46,265 nucleotides of DNA from Comamonadaceae bacterium (GCA_947450695.1 CANFWV010000023.1:1-46265); one strand, 5' to 3'; positions 36,278 to 45,014 are shown, numbered from the stretch's first letter. Notes: generated by a model not told the origin, from the letters alone. Numbers and translations are program-made.

Positions 36278-37208
36278 TTGATGCCATTAAAAAATCAGCG
36301 ACGACCGCGATCTGGTCTGCGGACGTTATGGTCGGTGCGTGGCCGACGCCTTTGAATTCGACCAGCCGTGCGCGTGGGCCACGTTCAGTCATGGCCTTGG
36401 CGGTGTCAACGCTCAACAAATCAGACTCAGCGCCACGTAGCAGCAAGGTGTCGGCTGAGATTTGGTCATACAAGTGCCATAACAGCGATTGGCCTTCTTG
36501 CGTAGCGGTTTCACTCGCAGCACCGAACGTATCGGCAATGGCCGGGTCGTAATGCAGTTTCCAGCGCTTGGGGGCTGTTGCGTCGGCGCTGTCAACAAGC
36601 CGCACCATCGGGGTGGACAGCGCCAGCCACTGCTCTGCCGTGTGCGGCCCAAAGCTGGACGATGTCGTCCACATGGTATCGGCCGCCTGCTGCACTGATT
36701 CGAACTCGCCACCCTTTCCCAAATACGCCCCAATGCGCTGCAACGCAGCCCACTCCACAGTGGGCCCCACATCGTTCAACACCAATTTGCGCACGCGTTG
36801 CGGCAGTGGCAAATCAGTCTGACCACACATCACCAGACCGATCAAACCACCCATGCTGGTGCCGACCCAATCCAGCAAACTGATGGGTGCTTGCGCTTGC
36901 AGCTTGGCCAGCAAGGCCAGCATATCCGCCGCGTAAGCCGGAATCTGGTAGCCCACCGGATCATCCAGCCAGTCGCTTTGGCCGCGCCCAACCACATCGG
37001 GGCAAATGACCCGCAAGGATGAACCAGCTTGACTGGCGCGCTCACACAGTGCACGGGCCAGCACGTCAAAGTCCCGACCCTGCCGCGTTAACCCATGCAC
37101 GCAAAGCACCACATGGGCGCTAACCGCGTCTCCCCATTGCCAATAGGCCATACGGTGATAACCCGTGGCATCCGGGCAATTTATGTAGTTCAGCGAAGGC
37201 TGGATCAT
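36267..37208 (-). CDS. Alpha/beta hydrolase
   Basis: A 313-residue cytoplasmic protein of the alpha/beta hydrolase fold. The oxyanion HG is at 39-40 (LCVHGLTRQGRDF), the nucleophile Ser118 in VGTSMGGLIG, the acid is probably in the LLLRGAESDLL segment, and the His in FKGVGHAPT. The ATG at 37208 is preferred: the longer reading to 37559 would run antisense into the bdhA gene. It is co-transcribed with relA (11-nt overlap). The substrate is unknown; the fold fits esterases and also 3-hydroxybutyrate oligomer hydrolases, and proximity to bdhA and phaR makes the latter an option, without direct proof. Confidence 0.88.
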   Translation of the reverse strand: MIQPSLNYINCPDATGYHRMAYWQWGDAVSAHVVLCVHGLTRQGRDFDVLARALCERASQAGSSLRVICPDVVGRGQSDWLDDPVGYQIPAYAADMLALLAKLQAQAPISLLDWVGTSMGGLIGLVMCGQTDLPLPQRVRKLVLNDVGPTVEWAALQRIGAYLGKGGEFESVQQAADTMWTTSSSFGPHTAEQWLALSTPMVRLVDSADATAPKRWKLHYDPAIADTFGAASETATQEGQSLLWHLYDQISADTLLLRGAESDLLSVDTAKAMTERGPRARLVEFKGVGHAPTITSADQIAVVADFLMASNEK

Positions 37209-37302
37209 GAGTGGAATCGTTTTTAACTGACTAGATAATAGAGATGGCGCTAAACAAAAAAGCACCGACTGACTTGATCCTAATTCATCCAGAGGAACCC
37301 CC

Positions 37303-38073
37303 ATGCTCAAAGGTAAAACAGCACTCATCACCGGCTCCACCAGCGGCATCGGCTTGGGCATTGCTAAATCTCTCGCCGCGCGCGGCGCCAACATTGTGTT
37401 GAACGGCTTCGGCGACCACGAGGGTCCCAAAGCAGAGATCGCAGCATTCGGAACGCAAGTTGCGTTCCATGGCGCGGACATGAGCAAGCCATCAGAGATT
37501 GAAGCGATGATGACGTTCGCGGCCCAGCAGTTTGGCCGGGTCGACATTTTGGTCAACAATGCCGGTATTCAGCACGTTGCCAAGATCGAAGACTTCCCGG
37601 TCGACAAATGGGACGCTGTGCTGGCCATCAACTTGTCCAGCGCGTTTCACGCCATGCGCCTCGCCCTGCCCGCCATGAAAGCCGCCGATTGGGGCCGCAT
37701 TATCAACGTGTCTTCTGCCCACGGTTTGGTCGGCTCGGCCGAAAAATCAGCCTATGTTGCAGCCAAACACGGACTGATCGGGCTGACCAAAGTCGCCGCC
37801 TTAGAGACGGCGACCAGTGGCGTGACCTGCAATGCGATCTGCCCTGGCTGGGTCTTGACACCACTGGTTCAAAAACAGGTTGACGCCAAAGCTGCGGCAC
37901 AAAACATCACCAACGAAGAGGCCAAACGCCAGTTGCTGGGAGAGAAAGAGCCCTCCATGCAGTTCACCACACCCGAAGAACTTGGCGAACTGGCCGTCTT
38001 TTTCTGCTCTCCCGCAGGCAACAACGTACGCGGTGTGGCTTGGAATATGGACGGGGGCTGGGTAGCGCAATAA
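37303..38073 (+). CDS. bdhA: D-3-hydroxybutyrate dehydrogenase
   Basis: A 256-residue short-chain dehydrogenase. It oxidises D-3-hydroxybutyrate from PHB breakdown to acetoacetate using NAD. The NAD motif GSTSGIG is at 11-17, NNAGIQHVA at 85-93, the catalytic Ser137/138, Tyr151 and Lys155 in INVSSAHGLVGSAEKSAYVAAKHG, and the C-terminus DGGWVAQ is typical of bacterial HBDH. The substrate-determining CPGWVLTPLVQKQ and KEPSMQFTTPEELG segments also match. ATG 37303 has AGAGGAA upstream. Divergent from the hydrolase-relA genes. Confidence 0.95.
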   Translation: MLKGKTALITGSTSGIGLGIAKSLAARGANIVLNGFGDHEGPKAEIAAFGTQVAFHGADMSKPSEIEAMMTFAAQQFGRVDILVNNAGIQHVAKIEDFPVDKWDAVLAINLSSAFHAMRLALPAMKAADWGRIINVSSAHGLVGSAEKSAYVAAKHGLIGLTKVAALETATSGVTCNAICPGWVLTPLVQKQVDAKAAAQNITNEEAKRQLLGEKEPSMQFTTPEELGELAVFFCSPAGNNVRGVAWNMDGGWVAQ

Positions 38074-38613
38074 AAGAGGGCTGGCCTGAAAGCCGTCGCC
38101 TTTACGGCTTCGAGGCCTTCACGAGCTCAAATATGTCGGCAGCAAACCTGATGCCCGGGACCATGGTGATGGGCTGAGCCGCCAGACACGCGCCTATGTC
38201 CAGATAAGCCGGATAGCCCTCAGCCAAGGCAAAGCGCTGATGGTAAAAATGAAAATTAACGTCGACAGAAACAGGGGTGTCAAGCGCCGCGATGCTTCGG
38301 TCAAAGGCCACATTGCGAAAGCTCCAGGTCTGCGACCTAGGCGTCCAGTCGAGGCGAGTCACTGGGCGCCGAACTTTGTCTAGATCGGCACGACCACTTG
38401 GGTTGTGAAAATAATAATTGCCGCAAAGTGGCGCCTAGCTACCGCCAACCTCACTAACGGATCTAAGTCACTTGAGAACGTTGCTGTCACGATGGTCCGT
38501 GCCTTGTCCTTGTATTTGGCTTTAAAAGCCATTCATGGCGTTTCAAATCCTCAGGCTGAATGATTGACACCCGATAAAATTTCACAAAGTAAAATCTCGT
38601 AAAAGGTTGAAAT
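38074..38613. other. 540-nt interval between bdhA and iclR with a probable gene remnant
   Basis: The interval contains a minus-strand reading frame at 38102-38442 (described separately) and the iclR promoter region. TTGACA lies at 38564-38569 and TAAAAT at 38590-38595, too far apart (20 nt) to be a standard pair. AAGG precedes the iclR ATG. No RNA gene or terminator was recognised. Confidence 0.5.
38102..38442 (-). pseudogene. Possible 5'-truncated or frameshifted gene of unknown family
   Basis: The minus strand is open from 38442 to the stop at 38102, over 110 codons, but the only start-like codon is an internal GTG at 38362 without a Shine-Dalgarno. The reading gives protein-like sequence (NYYFHNPSGRADLDKV, then NFHFYHQRFALAEGYPAY, then MVPGIRFAADIFELVKA). 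An adjacent frame is open upstream from about 38530 (KAKYKDKARTIVTATFSSD), so a frameshift within a longer former gene is possible. I do not recognise the family. An 86-residue genuine protein from GTG 38362 is the alternative. Confidence 0.4.
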
Positions 38614-39435
38614 ATGAAAAATACCGACACTAGCGCTCAAGTTACACCGACGGTTCAGGTGATAGGACGCATATTCACTTTGCTGGAAATTCTCGCCACT
38701 TATGAAGAAGCTGTTTCCCTTAAAGAGATCAGTGAAAAGTCCGGACTCCACCCCTCTACAGCCCACCGTATATTGAACGATCTAGCAACGGGACGCTTTG
38801 TCGAGCGACCCGCGGCTGGAAGTTACCGACTCGGTATGCGTTTGCTAGAACTGGGCAACTTAGTTAAAGCCCGCCTCAGCGTGCGTGATGCAGCGCTGAT
38901 ACCCATGCGTGAGCTGCACAAAATTACACAGCAACCAGTCAACTTGAGCATGCGACAAGGAGATGAAATTGTCTATGTGGAGAGGGCTTACAGCGAACGC
39001 TCTGGCATGCAGGTGGTCCGCGCTATCGGGGGACATGCCCCATTACATTTAACATCCGTAGGAAAACTTTTTCTAGCGTTTGATGACCCGCAAAGGCTAC
39101 GCAGCTACGCCACCCGAACGGGACTTCCTGGACATACACGTAACAGCATCACACAACTGGCGTCGCTTGAACGAGAGTTATCCAAGGCACGCCAGTTTGG
39201 TATCGCTCGAGACAACGAGGAGCTAGAGATGGGAGTGCGCTGCATGGCAGCGGGAATTTACGACGATCAGAACAGGTTGATCGCAGGTCTGTCTATTTCC
39301 GCACCAGCCGATCGACTAGATGAAAGTTGGCTGCCAAAACTACAAGCAACAGCACACGAAATTTCAGTTAGCCTAGGCTATAGCCAAGACAAGAAACTTT
39401 TGAACAATTCGCCGATTAACCGTCTGTCAATTTGA
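38614..39435 (+). CDS. IclR family transcriptional regulator
   Basis: A 273-residue protein. The winged HTH is at about 14-75 (VIGRIFTLLEIL..VSLKEISEKSGLHPSTAHRILNDLATGRFVER), followed by GSYRLGMRLLELG. The IclR effector domain spans about 85-260, with LHLTSVGKLFLAF, GIARDNEELEMGVRCMAAGIYDDQNRLIAGLSISAP. IclR regulators commonly control aromatic or acetate metabolism. Adjacent genes do not reveal the target. Its end overlaps the convergent peptidase gene by 20 nt. Confidence 0.94.
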   Translation: MKNTDTSAQVTPTVQVIGRIFTLLEILATYEEAVSLKEISEKSGLHPSTAHRILNDLATGRFVERPAAGSYRLGMRLLELGNLVKARLSVRDAALIPMRELHKITQQPVNLSMRQGDEIVYVERAYSERSGMQVVRAIGGHAPLHLTSVGKLFLAFDDPQRLRSYATRTGLPGHTRNSITQLASLERELSKARQFGIARDNEELEMGVRCMAAGIYDDQNRLIAGLSISAPADRLDESWLPKLQATAHEISVSLGYSQDKKLLNNSPINRLSI

Positions 39436-40468
39436 TCGAGTCGGCAACTTTGATCTTTTGAATCACCACAGGTAGCGACTCAACCCAATGGCGGACGCGC
39501 TCTGCGTCAGCAATACGGCTGAACTTTCCAGCTGAATCAAGAAATACCATGATGAGTTTACGACCAGCGATTTTCGTCTGCATCACAAGACATTGACCAG
39601 CCTCAGTGATGTAACCTGTTTTTTGAAGACCGATGTCCCAGTTTGGACTCTTCACCAAACGATTCGTGTTGTTGTATTGCAAGGTATGACGACCAACAGC
39701 CACTTGATAACCTGACGACGTTGTAAGTTCACGCATCACGGGATCAGAATGAGCCGCATTGACAAGAGTCGCTAGATCCTGAGCACTCGACTGATTCAGA
39801 CTGGACAAACCGGTCGGCTCAACATAACGAGTGTCCTTCATGCCAAGCATCTTGGCCTTAGCATTCATCAGACCCACAAAAGTCTGAAGGCCGCCGGGAT
39901 AAGTCCGGCCAAGCGCATGCGCCGCACGGTTTTCACTAGACATCAAGGCCAGATGGAGCAGCTCACCACGTGTCAGAGCAGTACCCACACGCAAACGAGA
40001 GCTGCTGTTTTTTTCAGTGTCTACATCATCTTGGGTGATTGTCAGGACTTCATCCGTGGGCAAGTTTGCGCCGCTGATGATTACGCCCGTCATGAGCTTT
40101 GTGAGAGATGCGATGGGCAGCACCGCATGGTCATTTTTACTGAACAACACCTCTTGGGTGTCTTGGTCAATAACGAGAGCGACACTGGATTTGAGCGACA
40201 GGGGATCTAATGAACTGTGCAAACCAGCAATTTGCCCAAAAGACAATTTTGGAGGTGTCGCAGTGCGAATTGCCACCGGCTTGCCTATTCTGGTCTTGAT
40301 TCGTTTGCCATCAACGCTCGCTTTAAATGTCTTGGTGACTCGCGTCTTTTTTGACACCTTTCGCTCGCCGTCTCCACTGGCCGCATAAGCTATCTGCGCA
40401 CAAAAGGACATCCCCAAAACACAGACGCCAACCATTTGGACAATTCGCTGAAGAGTTGTTTTGGGCAT
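39416..40468 (-). CDS. pbpG: PBP7-like D-alanyl-D-alanine endopeptidase/carboxypeptidase (S11)
   Basis: A 350-residue periplasmic serine peptidase acting on peptidoglycan cross-links. A signal peptide (QMVGVCVLGMSFCAQIAYA) is followed by a basic Lys/Arg/Thr-rich linker (about 32-72). The three S11 motifs are S121LTK124, S178EN180 and K283TG285. The EP type (PbpG) is favoured over DacA by length and the absence of a long C-terminal amphipathic anchor. The promoter at 40525-40553 overlaps the terminator of the leu operon. The stop lies within the end of the convergent iclR gene. Confidence 0.92.
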   Translation of the reverse strand: MPKTTLQRIVQMVGVCVLGMSFCAQIAYAASGDGERKVSKKTRVTKTFKASVDGKRIKTRIGKPVAIRTATPPKLSFGQIAGLHSSLDPLSLKSSVALVIDQDTQEVLFSKNDHAVLPIASLTKLMTGVIISGANLPTDEVLTITQDDVDTEKNSSSRLRVGTALTRGELLHLALMSSENRAAHALGRTYPGGLQTFVGLMNAKAKMLGMKDTRYVEPTGLSSLNQSSAQDLATLVNAAHSDPVMRELTTSSGYQVAVGRHTLQYNNTNRLVKSPNWDIGLQKTGYITEAGQCLVMQTKIAGRKLIMVFLDSAGKFSRIADAERVRHWVESLPVVIQKIKVADSIKLTDG

Positions 40469-40524
40469 GGGCGTAGGTCTTCTTGGGTAAAAAATACAAC
40501 ATTACGTTTGGTGGGCTGTGCGTG

Positions 40525-40553
40525 AGTGTATCCAATTACAAAAAAGCACGCAA
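40525..40553 (-). promoter_or_regulatory. Sigma-70 promoter of pbpG
   Basis: On the minus strand TTGCGT (40553-40548) and TACACT (40530-40525) are separated by 17 nt. The -35 element is the descending arm of the leu-operon terminator hairpin. The predicted start is about 50 nt upstream of the pbpG ATG. Confidence 0.55.
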
Positions 40554-40570
40554 TATCAAAAACTTGCGTG
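40540..40570 (-). terminator. Terminator of the leu operon
   Basis: On the minus strand CACGCAA (40570-40564) pairs with TTGCGTG (40553-40547), loop GTTTTTGATA, followed by C and six T residues. It is 130 nt downstream of the second 2-isopropylmalate synthase gene. Confidence 0.8.
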
Positions 40571-40615
40571 ACTTATTTAATGTAATAAGCCGGCAAACCA
40601 CGCATCACCACTGTT

Positions 40616-40661
40616 AGCTTGCATTGCATCGCCGAAGCTCATGCGTTGCAAGCTTTTTTTT
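40616..40661 (+). terminator. Orphan plus-strand intrinsic terminator
   Basis: The arms AGCTTGCA (40616-40623) and TGCAAGCT (40647-40654) form an 8-bp stem, with an inner GCAT/ATGC pairing, followed by eight T residues (40654-40661). It points along the plus strand, yet both flanking genes are on the minus strand. It may end a small RNA starting in 40469-40600, or block antisense transcription into the leu genes. Confidence 0.7.
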
Positions 40662-40699
40662 GCAATTCTTACAAAATTTTTGACCCGAATGCTTGTCTT

Positions 40700-42238
40700 T
40701 CAACCTTGTGCAGGAACTCGGTCTGCCTTGCTGTGCAACTTGCTCAGGGCGCTCAAGTAGGCTTTAGCTGACGCCACAACGATATCGGGATCTGATCCAA
40801 CGCCGTTGACAATTCGGCCAGTGCTTTGCAAACGAACCGTGACTTCGCCTTGGCTCTCTGTCGATCCACTGATAGCATTGACTGAATACAGGACCATCTC
40901 GGCACCGCTTTTGACGTGGGTTTCGATGGCTTTGAGTGACGCATCGACTGGACCGTTGCCGTCGGAGCTGCCTTTGACTTCCAGGCCATCGACCGTGAAA
41001 GTGACGCTGGCTTGCGGCCGCTCGCCAGTTTCACTGTGCTGGGACAAAGCGACAAAGCCGTATTGCTCACGCTCCTGCAAGACACTTGCGTCACTGACGA
41101 GCGCTAAAATGTCTTCGTCGAAAATCTCGCTTTTCCGATCAGCCAGCTCCTTGAATTTCGCAAAGGCACTGTTGATGTCGGTTTCACTCTCCATCTGCAC
41201 GCCGAGGTCCAGCAAGCGCTGCTTGAAAGCATTACGCCCGCTGAGCTTGCCCAGCACCATCTTGCTGGCGCTCCAGCCGACATCTTCAGCACGCATGATC
41301 TCGTAGGTTTCACGCGCCTTGAGCATGCCATCTTGATGGATGCCTGAGGCATGAGCGAAAGCGTTTGCGCCAACCACCGCTTTGTTCGGCTGAACCACGA
41401 ATCCCGTTGTTTGACTGACCATACGGCTGGCAGCAAGAATCTGCATAGCGTCAATATTCATGTCCAGATTGAAGTAGTCACGACGCGTTTTCACGGCCAT
41501 GACGATTTCTTCCAGTGCGCAATTGCCAGCGCGTTCGCCCAAGCCGTTGATGGTGCACTCGACCTGTCGGGCCCCGCCAATCTTCACACCGGCCAGCGAA
41601 TTGGCCACCGCCATGCCGAGGTCGTTGTGGCAGTGCACCGACCAGATCGCCTTGTCGCTGTTAGGAACGCGCTCACGCAACGTTTTGATGAAATTTCCAT
41701 ACAACTCAGGCACGGCATAACCCACGGTGTCAGGCACGTTGATGGTGGTCGCACCTTCTTTGATGACGGCTTCGATCACCCGGCACAGGTAATCGATGTC
41801 GCTGCGGTAACCGTCTTCTGGACTGAACTCAACATCCGCAACCAAGTTGCGGGCAAACCGAACAGACAATTTGGCTTGCTCCAACACCTGCTCAGGCGTC
41901 ATACGAAGTTTTTTCTCCATGTGGAGAGCGCTGGTGGCGATAAAGGTGTGGATACGTGACGAATTGGCGCCAGCCAGTGCCGCTGCAGCGCGTGAAATAT
42001 CGCGGTCATTGGCGCGAGCCAACGAACAGATAGTCGAGTCTTTGATTGCATTCGCAATCGCCTGCACGGCATCGAAGTCACCATTCGAGCTGGCGGCAAA
42101 ACCGGCTTCGATGACGTCGACCTTGAGGCGCTCAAGCTGGCGTGCAATGCGCAGCTTTTCGTCGCGGGTCATGGACGCACCGGGCGACTGTTCTCCATCA
42201 CGTAAGGTAGTGTCAAAAATTATCAATTTGTCGGTCAT
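40700..42238 (-). CDS. leuA: 2-Isopropylmalate synthase, type 1 (LeuA, E. coli-like)
   Basis: A 512-residue enzyme of the DRE-TIM superfamily. It condenses 2-oxoisovalerate and acetyl-CoA in leucine synthesis. N-terminal [15 protein letters not shown], catalytic metal-site [16 protein letters not shown], and [11 protein letters not shown] are typical of the roughly 510-residue form. A C-terminal LeuA dimer/regulatory domain (about 385-505) would bind leucine. It lies 37 nt downstream of a second, different synthase on the same strand and is followed by the leu-operon terminator. Confidence 0.95.
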   Translation of the reverse strand: MTDKLIIFDTTLRDGEQSPGASMTRDEKLRIARQLERLKVDVIEAGFAASSNGDFDAVQAIANAIKDSTICSLARANDRDISRAAAALAGANSSRIHTFIATSALHMEKKLRMTPEQVLEQAKLSVRFARNLVADVEFSPEDGYRSDIDYLCRVIEAVIKEGATTINVPDTVGYAVPELYGNFIKTLRERVPNSDKAIWSVHCHNDLGMAVANSLAGVKIGGARQVECTINGLGERAGNCALEEIVMAVKTRRDYFNLDMNIDAMQILAASRMVSQTTGFVVQPNKAVVGANAFAHASGIHQDGMLKARETYEIMRAEDVGWSASKMVLGKLSGRNAFKQRLLDLGVQMESETDINSAFAKFKELADRKSEIFDEDILALVSDASVLQEREQYGFVALSQHSETGERPQASVTFTVDGLEVKGSSDGNGPVDASLKAIETHVKSGAEMVLYSVNAISGSTESQGEVTVRLQSTGRIVNGVGSDPDIVVASAKAYLSALSKLHSKADRVPAQG

Positions 42239-42275
42239 GTCATATCTCCTGAAATTTTTGAGTCAGTTGAATCCA

Positions 42276-43979
42276 TTAATTCGCAATGGTAGCGCTGACA
42301 GGGGCTAAATCGTCAAGTACAACTTGACTACGCTGGAGTCCCGAGATGATCGCCTTCAGTGATGCAGAGACGATGTTGGTATCCATGCCGACACCGAAAA
42401 GCGTCTCGTCATTAATGCGCAACTCAAGGTAAGCCACGGCCTGCGCGCCCGCGCCTGATCCGATCGCGTGTTCACGGTAATCGAGCACGCGAACCTGCTG
42501 CCCAGTGGCTGCTATCAGTCCAGACACAAAGGCATCAATCGGCCCAGTGCCACTGCCGTGAATAGGGTGAACCCGAGTGCCCAAGCGCACGTCAGCCTTG
42601 ATGCTGAAAAGCTTGCCGCCAGCCTGCGTGCTTTCCTCGATCATCAGACGCTCTGGTGTCACCACACTCAGCACACCATAAGTGGCCTGAAACAAAGCAA
42701 ACAAGTCTTGCGCCGTGAGTTCCTTTCCGTGGTTATCCATGACAGCTTGCACCACTTGACTGAACTCAATCTGCAGCCGACGTGGCAACTCCAAACCAAA
42801 TTCGTTCTCAAGCAAGTACGCAATTCCCCCCTTGCCCGACTGACTGTTGACGCGAATAACGGCCTCGTAGCTGCGGCCGAGGTCCATTGGATCAATCGGC
42901 AAATACGGCATGTCCCACATGTCACCTTCGCCGCGCGATGCGAAAGCTTTTTTAATAGCATCTTGGTGGGAGCCTGAAAACGATGTGTAGACCAAATCAC
43001 CTGCATACGGATGTCGCGGATGAACGGGCAATTGGTTGCAATACTCGACCGTGCGCCGCACTTCATCGATGTCAGAAAAATCCAAACTGGGTGAAACACC
43101 TTGGGTGTACAGGTTCAGCGCAATATTCACCAAATCAACGTTACCCGTTCGCTCGCCATTGCCAAACAAACAGCCCTCAATCCGATCAGCGCCAGCCATC
43201 AAAGCCAACTCGCCTGCAGCGGTTCCCGTACCACGGTCGTTGTGTGGATGAACCGAAATGACAATCGATTCACGTCGCGCCAGATGCCGGTGCATCCACT
43301 CCATCATGTCGGCAAATATATTGGGGGTTGAATGCTCAACTGTTGACGGCAAGTTGATGATGCACTTGTGCTCGGGTGTTGGTTGCCATACGTCAGTGAC
43401 GGCGTCAACCACACGTTTTGAAAACACCAGCTCGGTGCCTGACCACATTTCAGGCGAGTATTGAAAGGTCCATTGGGTCGAAGCTTGCTCGAGCGCCAAT
43501 TGCTGAAACAGCCGGGCATTGGCAGTAGCAAGCTCGACGATCTCATCTTCATTCATCCCCAACACGACCCGCCGCATGACAGGTGCCGTCGCGTTGTAAA
43601 GATGAACGATGGCTTTCTTCGCCCCATGGAGCGCTTCAAACGTGCGACGGATCAAGGGCTCACGGGCCTGTGTCAGCACCTGAATCGTGACGTCGTCAGG
43701 TATCAGATTTTCATTGATCAATCGGCGCAAAAAGTCATATTCTGTTTGTGACGCCGATGGAAAACCCACTTCAATTTCCTTGAAGCCAATCTTCACCAGC
43801 ATCTCGAACATCTTGAGCTTTCTGGGGATGTCCATCGGCTCGATCAAGGCCTGATTACCGTCGCGCAGATCGACGCTGCACCAGATCGGCGCCTTGGTCA
43901 GAACGGCATCTGGCCATGTACGGTCAGTTAAATGAACCGGTGCAAAGGCTTTGTATTTGCTTGAAGGTATGTTCAACAT
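42276..43979 (-). CDS. leuA: 2-Isopropylmalate synthase, type 2 (long form)
   Basis: A 567-residue DRE-TIM enzyme of the long subclass found in actinobacteria and many betaproteobacteria. Key segments are [72 protein letters not shown] and a C-terminal regulatory domain with [16 protein letters not shown]. The ATG at 43979 has GAG upstream; the longer reading to 44054 runs through the attenuator hairpin and is rejected. It is the first structural gene after the Leu-rich leader peptide, so leucine attenuation is predicted for it and for the following synthase. Confidence 0.95.
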   Translation of the reverse strand: MLNIPSSKYKAFAPVHLTDRTWPDAVLTKAPIWCSVDLRDGNQALIEPMDIPRKLKMFEMLVKIGFKEIEVGFPSASQTEYDFLRRLINENLIPDDVTIQVLTQAREPLIRRTFEALHGAKKAIVHLYNATAPVMRRVVLGMNEDEIVELATANARLFQQLALEQASTQWTFQYSPEMWSGTELVFSKRVVDAVTDVWQPTPEHKCIINLPSTVEHSTPNIFADMMEWMHRHLARRESIVISVHPHNDRGTGTAAGELALMAGADRIEGCLFGNGERTGNVDLVNIALNLYTQGVSPSLDFSDIDEVRRTVEYCNQLPVHPRHPYAGDLVYTSFSGSHQDAIKKAFASRGEGDMWDMPYLPIDPMDLGRSYEAVIRVNSQSGKGGIAYLLENEFGLELPRRLQIEFSQVVQAVMDNHGKELTAQDLFALFQATYGVLSVVTPERLMIEESTQAGGKLFSIKADVRLGTRVHPIHGSGTGPIDAFVSGLIAATGQQVRVLDYREHAIGSGAGAQAVAYLELRINDETLFGVGMDTNIVSASLKAIISGLQRSQVVLDDLAPVSATIAN

Positions 43980-44033
43980 TTTTATCTCGACATGGTGAAA
44001 AGTTAAAAAATAAAAATCGGCTGGCCAATGCAA

Positions 44034-44064
44034 AACGGCCCGTTGCTGAAGCAAACGGGCCGTT
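44034..44064 (-). terminator. leu operon attenuator hairpin
   Basis: A perfect 11-bp stem (AACGGCCCGTT with its complement) with a 9-nt loop, TGCTTCAGC, followed by four T residues on the minus strand. It lies 20 nt after the leader peptide stop and 54 nt before the synthase ATG. The GGGC part of the leader sequence (CGGGC near 44100-44096) can pair with GCCCG of the hairpin, allowing an antiterminator. The short T run makes it a moderate terminator. Confidence 0.75.
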
Positions 44065-44084
44065 GATGGAGTAACGCGTACGCG

Positions 44085-44138
44085 CTACCGTCTCCGCCCG
44101 AAGGGAGATAGGATTAGCGATAGCAAAGTTAAACTCAT
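44085..44138 (-). CDS. leuL: Leucine-rich leader peptide of the leu operon
   Basis: A 17-codon frame starting ATG 44138 and ending TAG 44085 reads MSLTLLSLILSPFGRRR. Five of the first ten residues are leucine, with TTA, TTG and three CTA codons, plus one Ile (ATC). It is followed by the attenuator hairpin at 44034-44064, the standard arrangement for transcription attenuation by leucyl-tRNA starvation. No Shine-Dalgarno is visible. The predicted promoter would place the transcript start at or next to the ATG, so it may be translated as a leaderless message. Confidence 0.8.
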   Translation of the reverse strand: MSLTLLSLILSPFGRRR

Positions 44139-44145
44139 AACAATC

Positions 44146-44172
44146 AATGTATCACAAAATCTGGTCAGTCAA
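44146..44172 (-). promoter_or_regulatory. Candidate promoter of the leu operon
   Basis: On the minus strand TTGACT (44172-44167) and TACATT (44151-44146) are separated by 15 nt, shorter than ideal. A start point 6-8 nt downstream falls on or beside the leader ATG at 44138. Confidence 0.45.
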
Positions 44173-44201
44173 GAGGGTTCGCAACTAGGGCCGCCATGGT
44201 C

Positions 44202-45014
44202 TTACTTGTGCAAACCGCGTTCATCAGGTTCATCCGTCGAGGTTGAAATCACGCTGGTCTGCAAGCCCTTGGTTTTGCGCCAACCATAAAGTGCGTAGCC
44301 CGAAAAGCCGTAAATCACAAACAGTGCAAACATCACGATCGGTGGATGAATGTTGATTACCGCAATGCCCAAAGCGAGAAGAACGATCACCACGAAGGGC
44401 ACGCTGCGCTTGAAGCTCAAATCCTTGAAGCTGTAAAAGGGCACGTTGGTGACCATGGTCAAGCCCGAATAAAGCATCAAGGCAAACATAAACCATCGCA
44501 CGTCCGCACCTGCCACACCAATGTCGGTCATCAGCCAGATGAAGCCGGCGACCAAAGCCGCTGCGGCGGGTGAAGGCAATCCTTGGAAAAACCGCTTGTC
44601 AACGACAGCGGTGTTGACATTGAAGCGCGCCAGCCTCAAAGCTGCACATGCACAATAAACGAACGCGGCAATCCAACCCCAACGACCCAGACTGGTAAGG
44701 GCCCAAACGTAGGCGATCAGCGCTGGGGCAGCACCGAAAGACACCATGTCAGACAACGAATCCATTTGCTCACCAAAGGCACTCTGAGTATTCGTCATAC
44801 GCGCGATGCGTCCATCCAGACTGTCCAGCACCATCGCACAAAAAACACCAATTGCGGCTTGGTCAAAGCGGCCATTCATGGCCATCACGATGGCATAAAA
44901 CCCACCAAACAGGGCTGCCAGCGTGAAGAGATTGGGCAGGATGTAAAGCCCCTTGCTGCGCTTACGCGACAAGACTTCGTCCGAAGACAATTCAGAATCT
45001 TCACCATCACTCAT
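44202..45014 (-). CDS. pssA: CDP-diacylglycerol--serine O-phosphatidyltransferase
   Basis: A 270-residue integral inner-membrane enzyme making phosphatidylserine, precursor of phosphatidylethanolamine. The CDP-alcohol phosphatidyltransferase motif D-G-x2-A-R-x8-G-x3-D-x3-D is intact at 67-89 (D67G, A71R72, G81, D85, D89). There are about eight hydrophobic segments and a charged N-terminal tail. The ATG at 45014 has GGAG upstream. It lies between ilvC and the leu genes on the same strand, an order common in betaproteobacteria; the ilvC terminator at 45179 suggests its own promoter. Confidence 0.95.
   Translation of the reverse strand: MSDGEDSELSSDEVLSRKRSKGLYILPNLFTLAALFGGFYAIVMAMNGRFDQAAIGVFCAMVLDSLDGRIARMTNTQSAFGEQMDSLSDMVSFGAAPALIAYVWALTSLGRWGWIAAFVYCACAALRLARFNVNTAVVDKRFFQGLPSPAAAALVAGFIWLMTDIGVAGADVRWFMFALMLYSGLTMVTNVPFYSFKDLSFKRSVPFVVIVLLALGIAVINIHPPIVMFALFVIYGFSGYALYGWRKTKGLQTSVISTSTDEPDERGLHK

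Noticed and set aside
37209..37559. N-terminal extension of the alpha/beta hydrolase
   Set aside because: It would run antisense into the start of bdhA and precedes the conserved fold; the ATG at 37208 is sufficient.
43980..44054. N-terminal extension of the long-form 2-isopropylmalate synthase
   Set aside because: It would translate through the attenuator hairpin and lacks a ribosome binding site; the ATG at 43979 matches the family start.
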